From Desulfurobacterium pacificum (GTDB taxonomy: Bacteria > Aquificota > Aquificia > Desulfurobacteriales > Desulfurobacteriaceae), in the NCBI RefSeq assembly GCF_900182835.1, contig NZ_FXUB01000002.1:227043-291042 (forward strand): a stretch of DNA of 64,000 bases, read 5' to 3'. Position numbers and translations under genes: made by a program. Shown here piece by piece: positions 1 through 7,698 of the stretch (the first letter of the stretch is position 1; each line of letters begins with the position of its first letter). Below the pieces are notes generated by a model. It was given only the letters and a program-made list of their open reading frames with translations. It had not been told where the DNA came from and did no database searches.

Positions 1-147
1 GCCGAAAGACTTTGCTATCTCTACGGTTTTATCTGTTGAACCGCTGTCAAGAACAACAATTTCGTCTGCTATACCTTTCACGCTTTCAAGAACTTCTCCT
101 AACTTCCTTTCAGAATCTTTTGTGATTATCCCGACAGAAAGCTTCAA
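1..147 (-). CDS. Family 2 glycosyltransferase, N-terminal fragment cut by the window edge
   Basis: Only the first 49 codons are inside the window. The visible start reads MKLSVGIITKDSER and continues with DEIVVLDSGSTDKTVEIAK, the nucleotide-sugar binding beginning of a GT-A fold, family 2 glycosyltransferase. The pattern resembles lipopolysaccharide core enzymes of the WaaE/KdtX type. I chose the TTG start at 147 because AAGGTG lies five bases upstream and because TTGA overlaps the stop of the upstream deacetylase gene, a typical translational coupling. The gene continues leftward out of the window. The acceptor sugar cannot be told from this fragment. The domain call is firm, the substrate is not. 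Confidence 0.8.
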   Translation of the reverse strand, partial: MKLSVGIITKDSERKLGEVLESVKGIADEIVVLDSGSTDKTVEIAKSFG

Positions 148-1193
148 AGCACCTTACCCCGCTTGAAAGTTCTGTAAACCTTAAAACCTAAATCGGTGGA
201 AAAAGTAATAAGCCTTCCGATGAGGGTAAATAAATCCTTTCCAATTGAAACTCTCGGCAGTTCTTTCGGGTCGCTACTTTCCGTAATAAATCCTTTCTTT
301 ATCGTGAAGACATAGTCAAAAACCTCCGCAGCTATCGGCTTGCTGAATTCCGAATAGTGTCCGAAGGGCCAGGCAAAGGTGTTAACTTTTATTCCTAAAT
401 TACTTTCTATATCTCTTTTACTTTTCAGCATTTCATCTCTAATTCTAACTCTGGCGTTTTCTTCCGTTTCAAACTCGCCCAGATTAATGCCCCTTTTTTC
501 AATCTCCGAGCGCAGCGACTCTTTCCAGTTTCCCTCTTTTTTGAAATTCTTGCAAAAGTCTAACAGTTCCTTAGAAGGAAGAAACCTTTTAACATCTAAA
601 GCGCTGCGGGTAGGAAAAATAGGCTGACCGACAAAGGGCGGGTTGTGGTAAAGGTAGAGCTGCCAGGGAACCTTCTCTCCAGAGAAGAAATCCTTTATCT
701 CTGAAGAATAAGGATAGGAAAAGTGATTAACGCCGTGTGCGCCGTAGGAAAAAACGTCTTTCATTTTTTCTAACTCTTCCCAGGATAGAAATTCCTCAGA
801 ACTGCCGTTCTTTATGAAGTCCTCGTGGGCAAAATACATTGAGACGGGCTGACAGAGTTCAGAAAAAGAAGCGTTGCCGTTCCAGTAGTCAAAAAGAGTT
901 TTTCTGACGCCGCTTTTTCTAATTCTGCTGGATGAGAGGAAGAGGTGGGCGGGGATTTTCATCTTCTTCAAAACAGGATACGCGTAAACAAAATTATCGG
1001 TATAACCATCGTCAAACGTTATAGCTGCCCTTCTCTCCTTACTCTTCTCTTCAAAAAGAGCCTGAAGCGGAACAACCTTAAACCTGCTTTTTATTAGCTT
1101 CAAAGCCTTAACAAAACTATCAAGAGAAATATCGTCTCTTTTCTTCTTTCCGTCTGGATAAACCCTATGCAGAAAGAAAACGACATCTTTCAT
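144..1193 (-). CDS. Polysaccharide deacetylase (NodB-type, carbohydrate esterase 4)
   Basis: A 349-residue protein with the NodB landmarks: AITFDDGYTDN (metal and catalytic Asp pair), GAHGVNHFSYP in place of the usual SHTxxH metal-binding histidines, and FAWPFGHYSEF as the later motif. These enzymes remove N- or O-acetyl groups from surface polysaccharide or its lipid-linked precursor. No signal peptide is evident. The gene is translationally coupled to a family 2 glycosyltransferase and starts 33 bases from ispE, which is transcribed the other way. The context suggests cell-surface polysaccharide or LPS modification. The family assignment is strong, the exact substrate is inferred only from the neighbour. 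Confidence 0.85.
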   Translation of the reverse strand: MKDVVFFLHRVYPDGKKKRDDISLDSFVKALKLIKSRFKVVPLQALFEEKSKERRAAITFDDGYTDNFVYAYPVLKKMKIPAHLFLSSSRIRKSGVRKTLFDYWNGNASFSELCQPVSMYFAHEDFIKNGSSEEFLSWEELEKMKDVFSYGAHGVNHFSYPYSSEIKDFFSGEKVPWQLYLYHNPPFVGQPIFPTRSALDVKRFLPSKELLDFCKNFKKEGNWKESLRSEIEKRGINLGEFETEENARVRIRDEMLKSKRDIESNLGIKVNTFAWPFGHYSEFSKPIAAEVFDYVFTIKKGFITESSDPKELPRVSIGKDLFTLIGRLITFSTDLGFKVYRTFKRGKVL

Positions 1194-1211
1194 TTAAAAC
1201 CCCTTTTCAGC

Positions 1212-1217
1212 TATAAT
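1212..1217 (+). promoter_or_regulatory. -10 element TATAAT of ispE, giving a nearly leaderless mRNA
   Basis: A perfect TATAAT lies nine bases before the ATG of ispE at 1227. Transcription would begin at about 1223-1225, leaving a leader of only two to four bases. No Shine-Dalgarno sequence precedes the ATG. A -35 element is weak at best (TTTCAT near 1188-1193). Confidence 0.55.
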
Positions 1218-1226
1218 CCCTTAATT

Positions 1227-2066
1227 ATGAAACTGATAATACCATCACCAGCAAAGATTAATCTATCTCTCTGGATAAAAGGCAAAAGAAAAGACGGATA
1301 TCACGAGCTTATCACCGTAATGCACACTATAAATCTATACGACGTCCTCTACTTTTTACCATCAGATAGATTAGAACTTCACATAGAAGGAAACCAAACT
1401 CTCCCTTTAGGAAGCAGCAACTTAATAATAAAAGCGTGCAGACTGTTCAGAGAAAAAACAGGCATAAACCCTAAAGTTAAAATAAAGTTAGAAAAAAATA
1501 TACCCATAGGCGCCGGATTAGGTGGCGGAAGTTCAAACGCAGCTAACACCCTTAAAGCACTAAACACCCTATACGGCAATCCACTATCTAAAGAAGAATT
1601 GTTTGAGCTTGCAGAAAACTTAGGCAGTGACGTTCCGTTTTTTATAAGAGGTGGACTGGCAATAGCCTGGGGACGCGGTGAGAAACTAAAATTCTACTCC
1701 CCTGCTAACTTTAAAATACTACTAATATACCCCTATTTTTCCTGCTCAACTGCAGAAGTCTATCAGAAACTTCTCCAAATAAAGAGGGAAATATCCGTAG
1801 AAGACGCAGAAAGGCTAATAATCTCACCTCTAATAAACGGCAATTTTGAAGAATTAAAGGAAAATCTCGTGAACGACCTTGAAAAATCCGAAAGTGATTG
1901 TGTAAAAAAAGTTTTAAAAATCAAAGAAGAACTCAAAGAATTGGGAATAGAAAAGAGCTTAATGAGTGGAAGTGGTTCCTGCGTATTCTCCATAGATACA
2001 GGAGATTTAAACACAGACCTCTTGAAAAATAAGCATTGGTGGTTTAAATTTCTCTCTGCAATATAG
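1227..2066 (+). CDS. ispE: 4-diphosphocytidyl-2-C-methyl-D-erythritol kinase
   Basis: GHMP-family kinase of the MEP isoprenoid pathway that phosphorylates CDP-methylerythritol at the 2-hydroxyl with ATP. All three GHMP motifs are visible: PAKINLSL at the N-terminus, PIGAGLGGGSSNAA in the ATP loop and SLMSGSGSCVF near the C-terminus. I start at the ATG at 1227 (279 residues) because family members begin almost directly with PAKINL; an upstream in-frame ATG at 1167 would add 20 residues unlike the family and overlap the divergent deacetylase. A TATAAT box nine bases upstream makes the message close to leaderless. The stop is one base before a tRNA-Gln, so ispE and the tRNA array may share a transcript. 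dxs, ispA and another prenyl synthase lie 10 kb away. Confidence 0.93.
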   Translation: MKLIIPSPAKINLSLWIKGKRKDGYHELITVMHTINLYDVLYFLPSDRLELHIEGNQTLPLGSSNLIIKACRLFREKTGINPKVKIKLEKNIPIGAGLGGGSSNAANTLKALNTLYGNPLSKEELFELAENLGSDVPFFIRGGLAIAWGRGEKLKFYSPANFKILLIYPYFSCSTAEVYQKLLQIKREISVEDAERLIISPLINGNFEELKENLVNDLEKSESDCVKKVLKIKEELKELGIEKSLMSGSGSCVFSIDTGDLNTDLLKNKHWWFKFLSAI

Positions 2067-2067
2067 C

Positions 2068-2142
2068 TGGGGCGTAGCCAAGCGGTAAGGCAGCGGACTT
2101 TGGATCCGCCATTCGCAGGTTCGAATCCTGCCGCCCCAGCCA
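2068..2142 (+). tRNA. tRNA-Gln (anticodon TTG)
   Basis: Cloverleaf with acceptor stem TGGGGCG paired to CGCCCCA, D loop with AGCCAAGC, anticodon TTG in CTTTGGA, T loop GGTTCGAATCC, and an encoded CCA end. First gene of a five-tRNA array starting one base after ispE. Confidence 0.95.
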
Positions 2143-2153
2143 TTTATTATTAT

Positions 2154-2230
2154 GGTGGGAGTAGCTCAGTTGGTGGAGCGCCGGGTTGTGGCCCCGGCGG
2201 TCGCGGGTTCAAGTCCCGTCTCCCACCCCA
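2154..2230 (+). tRNA. tRNA-His (anticodon GTG)
   Basis: Acceptor stem GTGGGAG pairs with CTCCCAC. The anticodon is GTG in GTTGTGGCC and CCA is encoded. A G at 2154 before the acceptor stem can pair with the C discriminator at 2227, the hallmark G-1:C73 pair of bacterial tRNA-His, so I include it in the span. Confidence 0.95.
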
Positions 2231-2242
2231 CTAATCCGCCAG

Positions 2243-2328
2243 GCGGGAGTGGCGGAACTGGCAGACGCGCTGGACTTAGGATCCAGTGCCCTCGTGGCGT
2301 GTGGGTTCGACTCCCACCTCCCGCACCA
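2243..2328 (+). tRNA. tRNA-Leu (anticodon TAG)
   Basis: Class II tRNA of 86 bases with a long variable arm. The acceptor GCGGGAG pairs with CTCCCGC, the anticodon TAG sits in ACTTAGGA, the discriminator is A and CCA is encoded. A second tRNA-Leu with anticodon CAG is at 51239-51325. Confidence 0.95.
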
Positions 2329-2334
2329 TAAAGG

Positions 2335-2410
2335 GCGGGCGTAGCTCAGTTGGTAGAGCACAACCTTGCCAAGGTTGGGGTCGCGGGTTCAAGTCCCGTC
2401 GCCCGCTCCA
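2335..2410 (+). tRNA. tRNA-Gly (anticodon GCC), first of two identical copies
   Basis: Acceptor GCGGGCG pairs with CGCCCGC. The anticodon GCC sits in CTTGCCAAG, the T loop is GGTTCAAGTCC, and CCA is encoded. By eye it is identical over its full 76 bases to the tRNA-Gly at 63640-63715. Confidence 0.95.
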
Positions 2411-2414
2411 TTAA

Positions 2415-2489
2415 GGCGGCGTAGCCAAGTGGTAAGGCAGGGGACTGCAAATCCCTTATTCGGCGGTTCGATTCCGCCCGCCGCCTCCA
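2415..2489 (+). tRNA. tRNA-Cys (anticodon GCA)
   Basis: Acceptor GGCGGCG pairs with CGCCGCC. The anticodon GCA sits in ACTGCAAAT, the discriminator is T and CCA is encoded. Last member of the array; a glycosyltransferase gene starts 21 bases later. Confidence 0.95.
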
Positions 2490-2510
2490 TTAAAATGCCA
2501 AGGATAACCA

Positions 2511-3614
2511 ATGAAAGTTCTCTTTTCCTGTGTATCTTTAGGAATAGGGGGAATAGAAAGGCTCGTTGTAGACTTGTATAAATTCTTAAAATCCAATCCT
2601 GATTATGGAATAACACCGGGAATATTAGTATTAAAGAGAAAATCAGGCTTTACTGAAGAAGTAGAAAATAACTCTGATGTATTTATTCTTTCAAACGAAG
2701 ATAAAAAAATAAAAACTTCAAGCTTTTCTCTATATCCTAAGTTTAGAAGAATCGTTAAATCCTTTAAGCCAGACATCATTCACTTCAACGGATATCCCAG
2801 TGAATTTATAGGCAGCCTTTCTTCTTTTAATTTACCTATCAAAAGAATTTCACATATTCATAATTTTCACTTTATTGGAGGAAAGAAACGAATTTTTAAA
2901 TATAAACTCCTCAATCCTTTTCTTCACGGATTTATATACGTATCACAAGCTGTTAAAAACTCTGTTAACCCGTTATACAATCCCCTAAATAAACCAGCAA
3001 TAACGCTATACAATTTCATAATTCCTGAAAGAATAAACGAACTTAAAAAAGAGAAACTGAACAGAAAAGACCTTAATATTCCAGAAAATGCCACAGTAGC
3101 CTTATTTGTAGGAAGATTAACGGAAAATAAAAACGTAGAATCTCTGTTGAAAGCAGTAAAAATAATAAACACTAAACATCAAAACTTTTACTTAATCATA
3201 GTAGGAGGCGGAAAATTAGAGAAAAAACTACAGAATTATGCAAGAGCTCAAAAACTTAACAACGTTATCTTTACCGGATTTGACCCTAACCCGATAAAAT
3301 ATATGAAAATTAGCGATATTTTCGTTTTACCTTCTAAAGTAGAAGGATTTGGAATAGCGCACCTGGAAGCAATGTACTGTGGACTACCAGCAGTAATATC
3401 AAAAAACGTCCCATCTGCAGAAATAGCCAACCAGTGTTCAGTAATAACAGACACAACACCTCAATCTATAGCAAATGGCATCCTTGAACTGATAAAAGAC
3501 AAAAAATTAAGAGAAAACTTTTCAAAGGAAGCAAAAAAAATAGCGCATCAGTACACAATCCAAAACTACGTACTTAAACTACGAGATTTCTATAGTAGTA
3601 TCAAAACCTCTTAA
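2511..3614 (+). CDS. GT-B glycosyltransferase, family 4
   Basis: 367-residue glycosyltransferase of the RfaB/PimA group. The N-terminal half carries the acceptor-side fold (SCVSLGIGGIERLVVDL, with the GGIE loop). The C-terminal half has the nucleotide-sugar domain: ALFVGRLTENKNVESLL, then the donor-binding stretch VLPSKVEGFGIAHLEAMYCG with the conserved E-x7-E spacing. No signal peptide, so a cytoplasmic or peripheral membrane enzyme, probably in LPS or polysaccharide assembly. AAGGAT precedes the ATG. It overlaps the convergent EIIC-EAL gene by 36 bases at the 3' end. Sugar donor and acceptor cannot be read from the sequence. Confidence 0.85.
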   Translation: MKVLFSCVSLGIGGIERLVVDLYKFLKSNPDYGITPGILVLKRKSGFTEEVENNSDVFILSNEDKKIKTSSFSLYPKFRRIVKSFKPDIIHFNGYPSEFIGSLSSFNLPIKRISHIHNFHFIGGKKRIFKYKLLNPFLHGFIYVSQAVKNSVNPLYNPLNKPAITLYNFIIPERINELKKEKLNRKDLNIPENATVALFVGRLTENKNVESLLKAVKIINTKHQNFYLIIVGGGKLEKKLQNYARAQKLNNVIFTGFDPNPIKYMKISDIFVLPSKVEGFGIAHLEAMYCGLPAVISKNVPSAEIANQCSVITDTTPQSIANGILELIKDKKLRENFSKEAKKIAHQYTIQNYVLKLRDFYSSIKTS

Positions 3615-5582
3615 ACATAATTCCTTCATTTCCTCAAATGGAACAGCTCTGGAGAAAAAGAATCCCTGAACGTAATCAACACCTATACGTTTAACTATCA
3701 TAAACTGCTTCCTGGTCTCTACACCTTCCGCCACTACATCACAACCAATATCATGACACATCTTAGTAACGTGTTTACAAACAGCTAACCCCCTTGGAGT
3801 ATCCACTATATCAATTAACGATTTATCAAGTTTTATCTCATCAATATCAAACTTAGTAATAATTTCAAAGCTGGAATAACCTGTTCCAAAATCATCTATG
3901 GAAATTTTAAAACCTGCATCTTTAAGACTTTTAACGTTTTCCTCAGCAATAGAACCATAAAGAAAACTTCTCTCAACTATCTCAAACACAACGTTTTTTC
4001 CTTCTAAAATAGAAACCACTCTCCTTATGGCATCCTTGTTCCTAATAGTATCTGGATGTAAATTAACGCTAATTTCAAGGTTCAAACCTTCTCTTTCCAA
4101 GGTTTCAATATCCTTCTTTACTTGCTTACAAACCCAGACATCTACAATAGGAGCAAGTCCAGCTTGCTCAATCATACATAAAAAAACCGGACCTACCCAT
4201 CTATTTCCCTGTCTAAACCTTAACAACGCCTCAAACTTACTACAACTACCTTCCCTAACGTCAACTTTTGGTTGGTAAAAAATCCTCAACGTCTCCGCAT
4301 TCAAAGAACGAACCAACTCATTAAGTCTTGACTGGGCTAAAATAATTTCCCTCTGCGCCTTATAAGCTAAAATACCTTCCTGAGACTGAATCTCCTCCCC
4401 AATTTCAAGATTCTTCTCTAATACCTTTTTGCTTGAAAGGAGAAAAACTTGCTCTGAAAACTTCTTAGCAAAACGGTAATAAACAACGGAATCAAAACAA
4501 ACAAGCAAAACCTGAAAAGCAACCACTCCTAAATTTCCACCAGTCTTCAGATATGCATCCAGAAAGGGCGGCGTTGTCCATACAACCGTAAAATTGGTAA
4601 AGTGAACAGGAAAAATGGACAAAAACGCATATGCAGCAAAAAGGTTAAAAAGAGGAAGAAAAATAAAAGGAATCAAAAAGAAACGATTTAAAACGATAAC
4701 AGAGTAAATAAGCAACGTATTTATGTTAAAAAACGTAAACGGGAAGGAAACTCTAACTATCGTTCTAAAAGGTTTATCCCTCAATGCAAATAAAAAAGCA
4801 ATAGCCATAGGAAGCCCTAAACCATCCCCTCCCACATTTACAAACATCCTATGAAACTCTATAGCCTTCAAACCAGGAAAAATCTCTTTTAAAAACGGCT
4901 CCGCTCCAAAAATAGAGAAAGCTATATGACTACCGTGAATTCCAAAAAACCAGAAAAACTGGATTACGAAATCCCTAAAGGCTAACAGGAGAACAGAAGG
5001 AACCTTTTCTATCCAGCTCCCGTTACGGATAAAGCTTTCCACCGAATTAATATAAAAGCTCAAAGGAAGATATAAAATCAGCGAAACGGCAAATGCACCA
5101 ACAAAAACAAGCAAATAGTTAACAAGTCTGTAGATATGAAAATTTCCATCTTCTTCTTTCAATCTTAGGGAAAGATAAGGATACAATTTTTTAAGGAAGT
5201 AGGTGGATATAAACGGAACTATCAAAACTCCCGGAGTAGCTCCTTTGGGAAGTATAAACTGGTTAGTAGCCTCAACAGTCCAAACGGTAAGTAGAACGGC
5301 AAGAGAGAGAAAAACCGCCATTATCTGACTAACCTTAAGCCTAACAGCAAAGAAGTAGCTGATAGAAGCAGCTATAGCTACAGGTAGAAACCTCTCCAAA
5401 ACGTCAGAAAGAGTACTGAGCAGACGAATTTCTATCCCGAAATAGTCCAGAAGGAAATAAGCAAAGAATATCACGTAAGTAAGCAAAATGTAAGGAACAA
5501 CTGCAGTGAAAGCTTCCTGAAGAGTTATAACAAACCTCAAAATCCTCTCATCTTCTAAAACCTTTTTAACAAACAGCTGCAA
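3579..5582 (-). CDS. Membrane PTS EIIC-like / EAL-domain fusion, putative c-di-GMP phosphodiesterase
   Basis: Roughly the first 390 residues are a polytopic membrane region (about ten hydrophobic segments) resembling a PTS sugar-permease EIIC domain, including WFFGIHGSH and VNVGGDGLGLPMAIAFL. After a linker comes a complete EAL domain: FEALLRFR near residue 455, EISVNLHPD, IDDFGTGYSSFE near 566, EIKLDKSLID, VVAEGVET and YVQGFFFSRAV. All signature acidic residues look intact, so hydrolysis of cyclic-di-GMP is plausible. The longest frame begins with GTG at 5597, but GAGGGG sits seven bases before a TTG at 5582, which I prefer. No EIIA/EIIB/HPr genes are nearby, so the membrane part may sense rather than transport. 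Confidence 0.8.
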   Translation of the reverse strand: MQLFVKKVLEDERILRFVITLQEAFTAVVPYILLTYVIFFAYFLLDYFGIEIRLLSTLSDVLERFLPVAIAASISYFFAVRLKVSQIMAVFLSLAVLLTVWTVEATNQFILPKGATPGVLIVPFISTYFLKKLYPYLSLRLKEEDGNFHIYRLVNYLLVFVGAFAVSLILYLPLSFYINSVESFIRNGSWIEKVPSVLLLAFRDFVIQFFWFFGIHGSHIAFSIFGAEPFLKEIFPGLKAIEFHRMFVNVGGDGLGLPMAIAFLFALRDKPFRTIVRVSFPFTFFNINTLLIYSVIVLNRFFLIPFIFLPLFNLFAAYAFLSIFPVHFTNFTVVWTTPPFLDAYLKTGGNLGVVAFQVLLVCFDSVVYYRFAKKFSEQVFLLSSKKVLEKNLEIGEEIQSQEGILAYKAQREIILAQSRLNELVRSLNAETLRIFYQPKVDVREGSCSKFEALLRFRQGNRWVGPVFLCMIEQAGLAPIVDVWVCKQVKKDIETLEREGLNLEISVNLHPDTIRNKDAIRRVVSILEGKNVVFEIVERSFLYGSIAEENVKSLKDAGFKISIDDFGTGYSSFEIITKFDIDEIKLDKSLIDIVDTPRGLAVCKHVTKMCHDIGCDVVAEGVETRKQFMIVKRIGVDYVQGFFFSRAVPFEEMKELCLRGFDTTIEIS

Positions 5583-5719
5583 GGAAATTCCCCTCACTTT
5601 ATAATGTTAATACGTTTTAAATTAGCGCTTAAAATATTGTATCAATATAATCCTTTTCAAGCCGATTTTCCCACGAGAACTTTTCAGGTAGAATTAGCAA
5701 AAAAACGCAGAGGTAAGTT

Positions 5720-6610
5720 ATGAAATTTACAGTTTCCGTTCCAGCCTCCACAAGTAACTTAGGAGCAGGATTTGATGCGTTAGGTTTAGCTTTAAAACTT
5801 TACAACGATTTTATAGTAGAACCAGCAGACTTCTACTCAGCAGAAATTAAAGGGGAAGGAGAAGAGGAACTACCAACTGACGAAAAGAACCTGTTCATAA
5901 GAGCTTACAGAAGTACGATGGAATATTTAGGAAAAAACCAACCTATAAAAGTAAAACAGATAAACAGAATTCCTTTAGGAAGAGGGTTGGGAAGTTCCGC
6001 AACGGCAATCGTAGGCGGTATCTTAGCAGCTCAAAAGATAAGTGGAAAGGAGCTCTCACTACCAGAAGTCATAGACATAGCTTTTAAGTTTGAACCCCAC
6101 CCTGACAACGTTCTACCGGCATATACAGGCGGATTTGTAGTAGCAGCCACCAACGGCGATTTAACATATCTTAAATTGGATTGGCCCAAAGAATTAAAAA
6201 TAATAATAGTTGTACCTGAGCTATTCCTTTCAACGGAAGAATCCCGTTCGGTTCTTCCAGAAACGTATCCAAGAAAAGACGTAATTTTCAACATTCAAAG
6301 AGTTGCACTACTCTTAGGAGCGCTCCAGAAGAAAGACTACTCACTACTAAAAGAAGCCGTTAAGGACAGAATACATCAACCCTATAGATGTGACCTGATT
6401 CCTTCCTTCTGGGAAGTACTATCAGAAGGGTACAGAGCAGGTGCGTACGCCGTCTATCTATCCGGAGCTGGCAGCTGCATAGGTGCAATAGCAGATAAAA
6501 ACTTTGATGAAATAGGAAAGGCTATGACAAGCGTCTTTGACGCTTTAGGAATAGAATCCAGATACATGGTCTTAGATGTAGATGAAAACGGAGCGGAGAT
6601 AAAAGAGTGA
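5720..6610 (+). CDS. thrB: Homoserine kinase
   Basis: 296-residue GHMP kinase that phosphorylates homoserine in threonine biosynthesis. Motifs: VSVPASTSNLGAGFDALGLA (motif 1, typical of ThrB), PLGRGLGSSATAIVGG (ATP-binding loop) and YLSGAGSCIGAI (motif 3). AGAGGTAAG precedes the ATG. A TAGAAT at 5689-5694 could be its -10 element. The stop overlaps the GTG start of the following glycosyltransferase by four bases, and that gene overlaps dnaA, so thrB may head a transcript reaching dnaA. Confidence 0.93.
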   Translation: MKFTVSVPASTSNLGAGFDALGLALKLYNDFIVEPADFYSAEIKGEGEEELPTDEKNLFIRAYRSTMEYLGKNQPIKVKQINRIPLGRGLGSSATAIVGGILAAQKISGKELSLPEVIDIAFKFEPHPDNVLPAYTGGFVVAATNGDLTYLKLDWPKELKIIIVVPELFLSTEESRSVLPETYPRKDVIFNIQRVALLLGALQKKDYSLLKEAVKDRIHQPYRCDLIPSFWEVLSEGYRAGAYAVYLSGAGSCIGAIADKNFDEIGKAMTSVFDALGIESRYMVLDVDENGAEIKE

Positions 6611-7698
6611 AAATCCTCCACATCAACACCGAAAAAGGCTGGAGAGGAGGAGAACAACAACTATTCTACTTAGCAAAAGGTCTAATAGAGAGAGGAATTG
6701 ATACGGCAGTTGCCTGCAGAAAAGGAGAAGAATTAGAAAGGAGATGTAAAGAGGAAGGAATTCCTACAGTTCCTCTAAAAGGAAACCAGACTACAGACAT
6801 ACTAAGATTAGGAATTATCGGAAAAAAGTTTGACGTAATACACGCCCATTCAGCAAAAGCCCACACTTTAGCCGCTTTTTCAAAGCCATTTCACAAGAAA
6901 AAAGTGGTATATACAAGAAGAGTAAGTTTTCCTCCAAAAAGAGACCCCCTTACAAAATACAAGTATAAACTTACAGACATCACTATCTGCGTCTCACAAA
7001 AAGTTGAAAGAGTAATAAAAGAACAATTAACTAACCTAAAAACGAAAGTCATACATTCAGTAACATCCACAGAAATAGAAAGAAACGTAGACAATAACGT
7101 TGTAAACTCTTTCCGAAATAAGTACAAAGGCAAAACTATCATCGGTACCGCCGCCGCCCTCACTCCCGAAAAAAATATTCCAAACTTCATAGAAGCAGCA
7201 AAAATCGTTACAGAAAAAAGGAAAGATGTCATTTTTGTAGTGTTCGGTGAAGGACACCTAAAAGGTGAACTGGAAAACTTAGTCAAAAAATTGGGTTTAC
7301 AAAACAACTTTTTCTTTGAAGGATTCAAAAGAGACATAAACAACTACATAAAAGCGTTAGACGTTTTCGTCCTACCTTCAGATAATGAAGGCTTCAGCGG
7401 TTCAATTCTAAACGCAATGCTACTAAAGGTCCCCGTAATAGCAACAGACGCCGGCGGCGCAAAAGAAATTGTAGAAAACGAAAGAACCGGTCTTTTAGTT
7501 CCGCGCCGTAATCCTGTAAAATTGGCGCACGCAATTTTAAGGCTTTTAGACGATAAAGAACTCAAAAGCAAAATAGTTTCAAACGCTTACCAAAAGGTTG
7601 TGGATAACTTCACAGTTGATAGAATGGTAGATGCATACATCAAGGTGTATGGGGAGGTAGTAGGTGATAGAAGCATTGTGGGAGAAGTGCTTAAATGA
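6607..7698 (+). CDS. GT-B glycosyltransferase, family 4
   Basis: 363 residues. The N-terminus MKILHINTEKGWRGGEQQL carries the GGEQ acceptor-side loop common in LPS heptosyl or hexosyl transferases. The C-terminal donor domain shows IGTAAALTPEKNIPNFIEAA and VLPSDNEGFSGSILNAML, with the retaining GT4 E-x7 pattern partly altered (EGFSGSILNA). It starts with GTG overlapping the thrB stop and ends inside the first codons of dnaA, so all three genes look translationally coupled. Probable role in cell-surface glycan assembly; substrate unknown. Confidence 0.83.
   Translation: MKILHINTEKGWRGGEQQLFYLAKGLIERGIDTAVACRKGEELERRCKEEGIPTVPLKGNQTTDILRLGIIGKKFDVIHAHSAKAHTLAAFSKPFHKKKVVYTRRVSFPPKRDPLTKYKYKLTDITICVSQKVERVIKEQLTNLKTKVIHSVTSTEIERNVDNNVVNSFRNKYKGKTIIGTAAALTPEKNIPNFIEAAKIVTEKRKDVIFVVFGEGHLKGELENLVKKLGLQNNFFFEGFKRDINNYIKALDVFVLPSDNEGFSGSILNAMLLKVPVIATDAGGAKEIVENERTGLLVPRRNPVKLAHAILRLLDDKELKSKIVSNAYQKVVDNFTVDRMVDAYIKVYGEVVGDRSIVGEVLK

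Noticed and set aside
1763..2143. Minus-strand open frame across the end of ispE and tRNA-Gln
   Set aside because: Its first part is a translation of the tRNA, a well-known false annotation, and the rest is antisense to ispE.
2366..2616. Open frames on both strands across tRNA-Gly and tRNA-Cys
   Set aside because: They are translations of tRNA genes (GVQVPSPAP- and GIEPPN-like) with no ribosome site.
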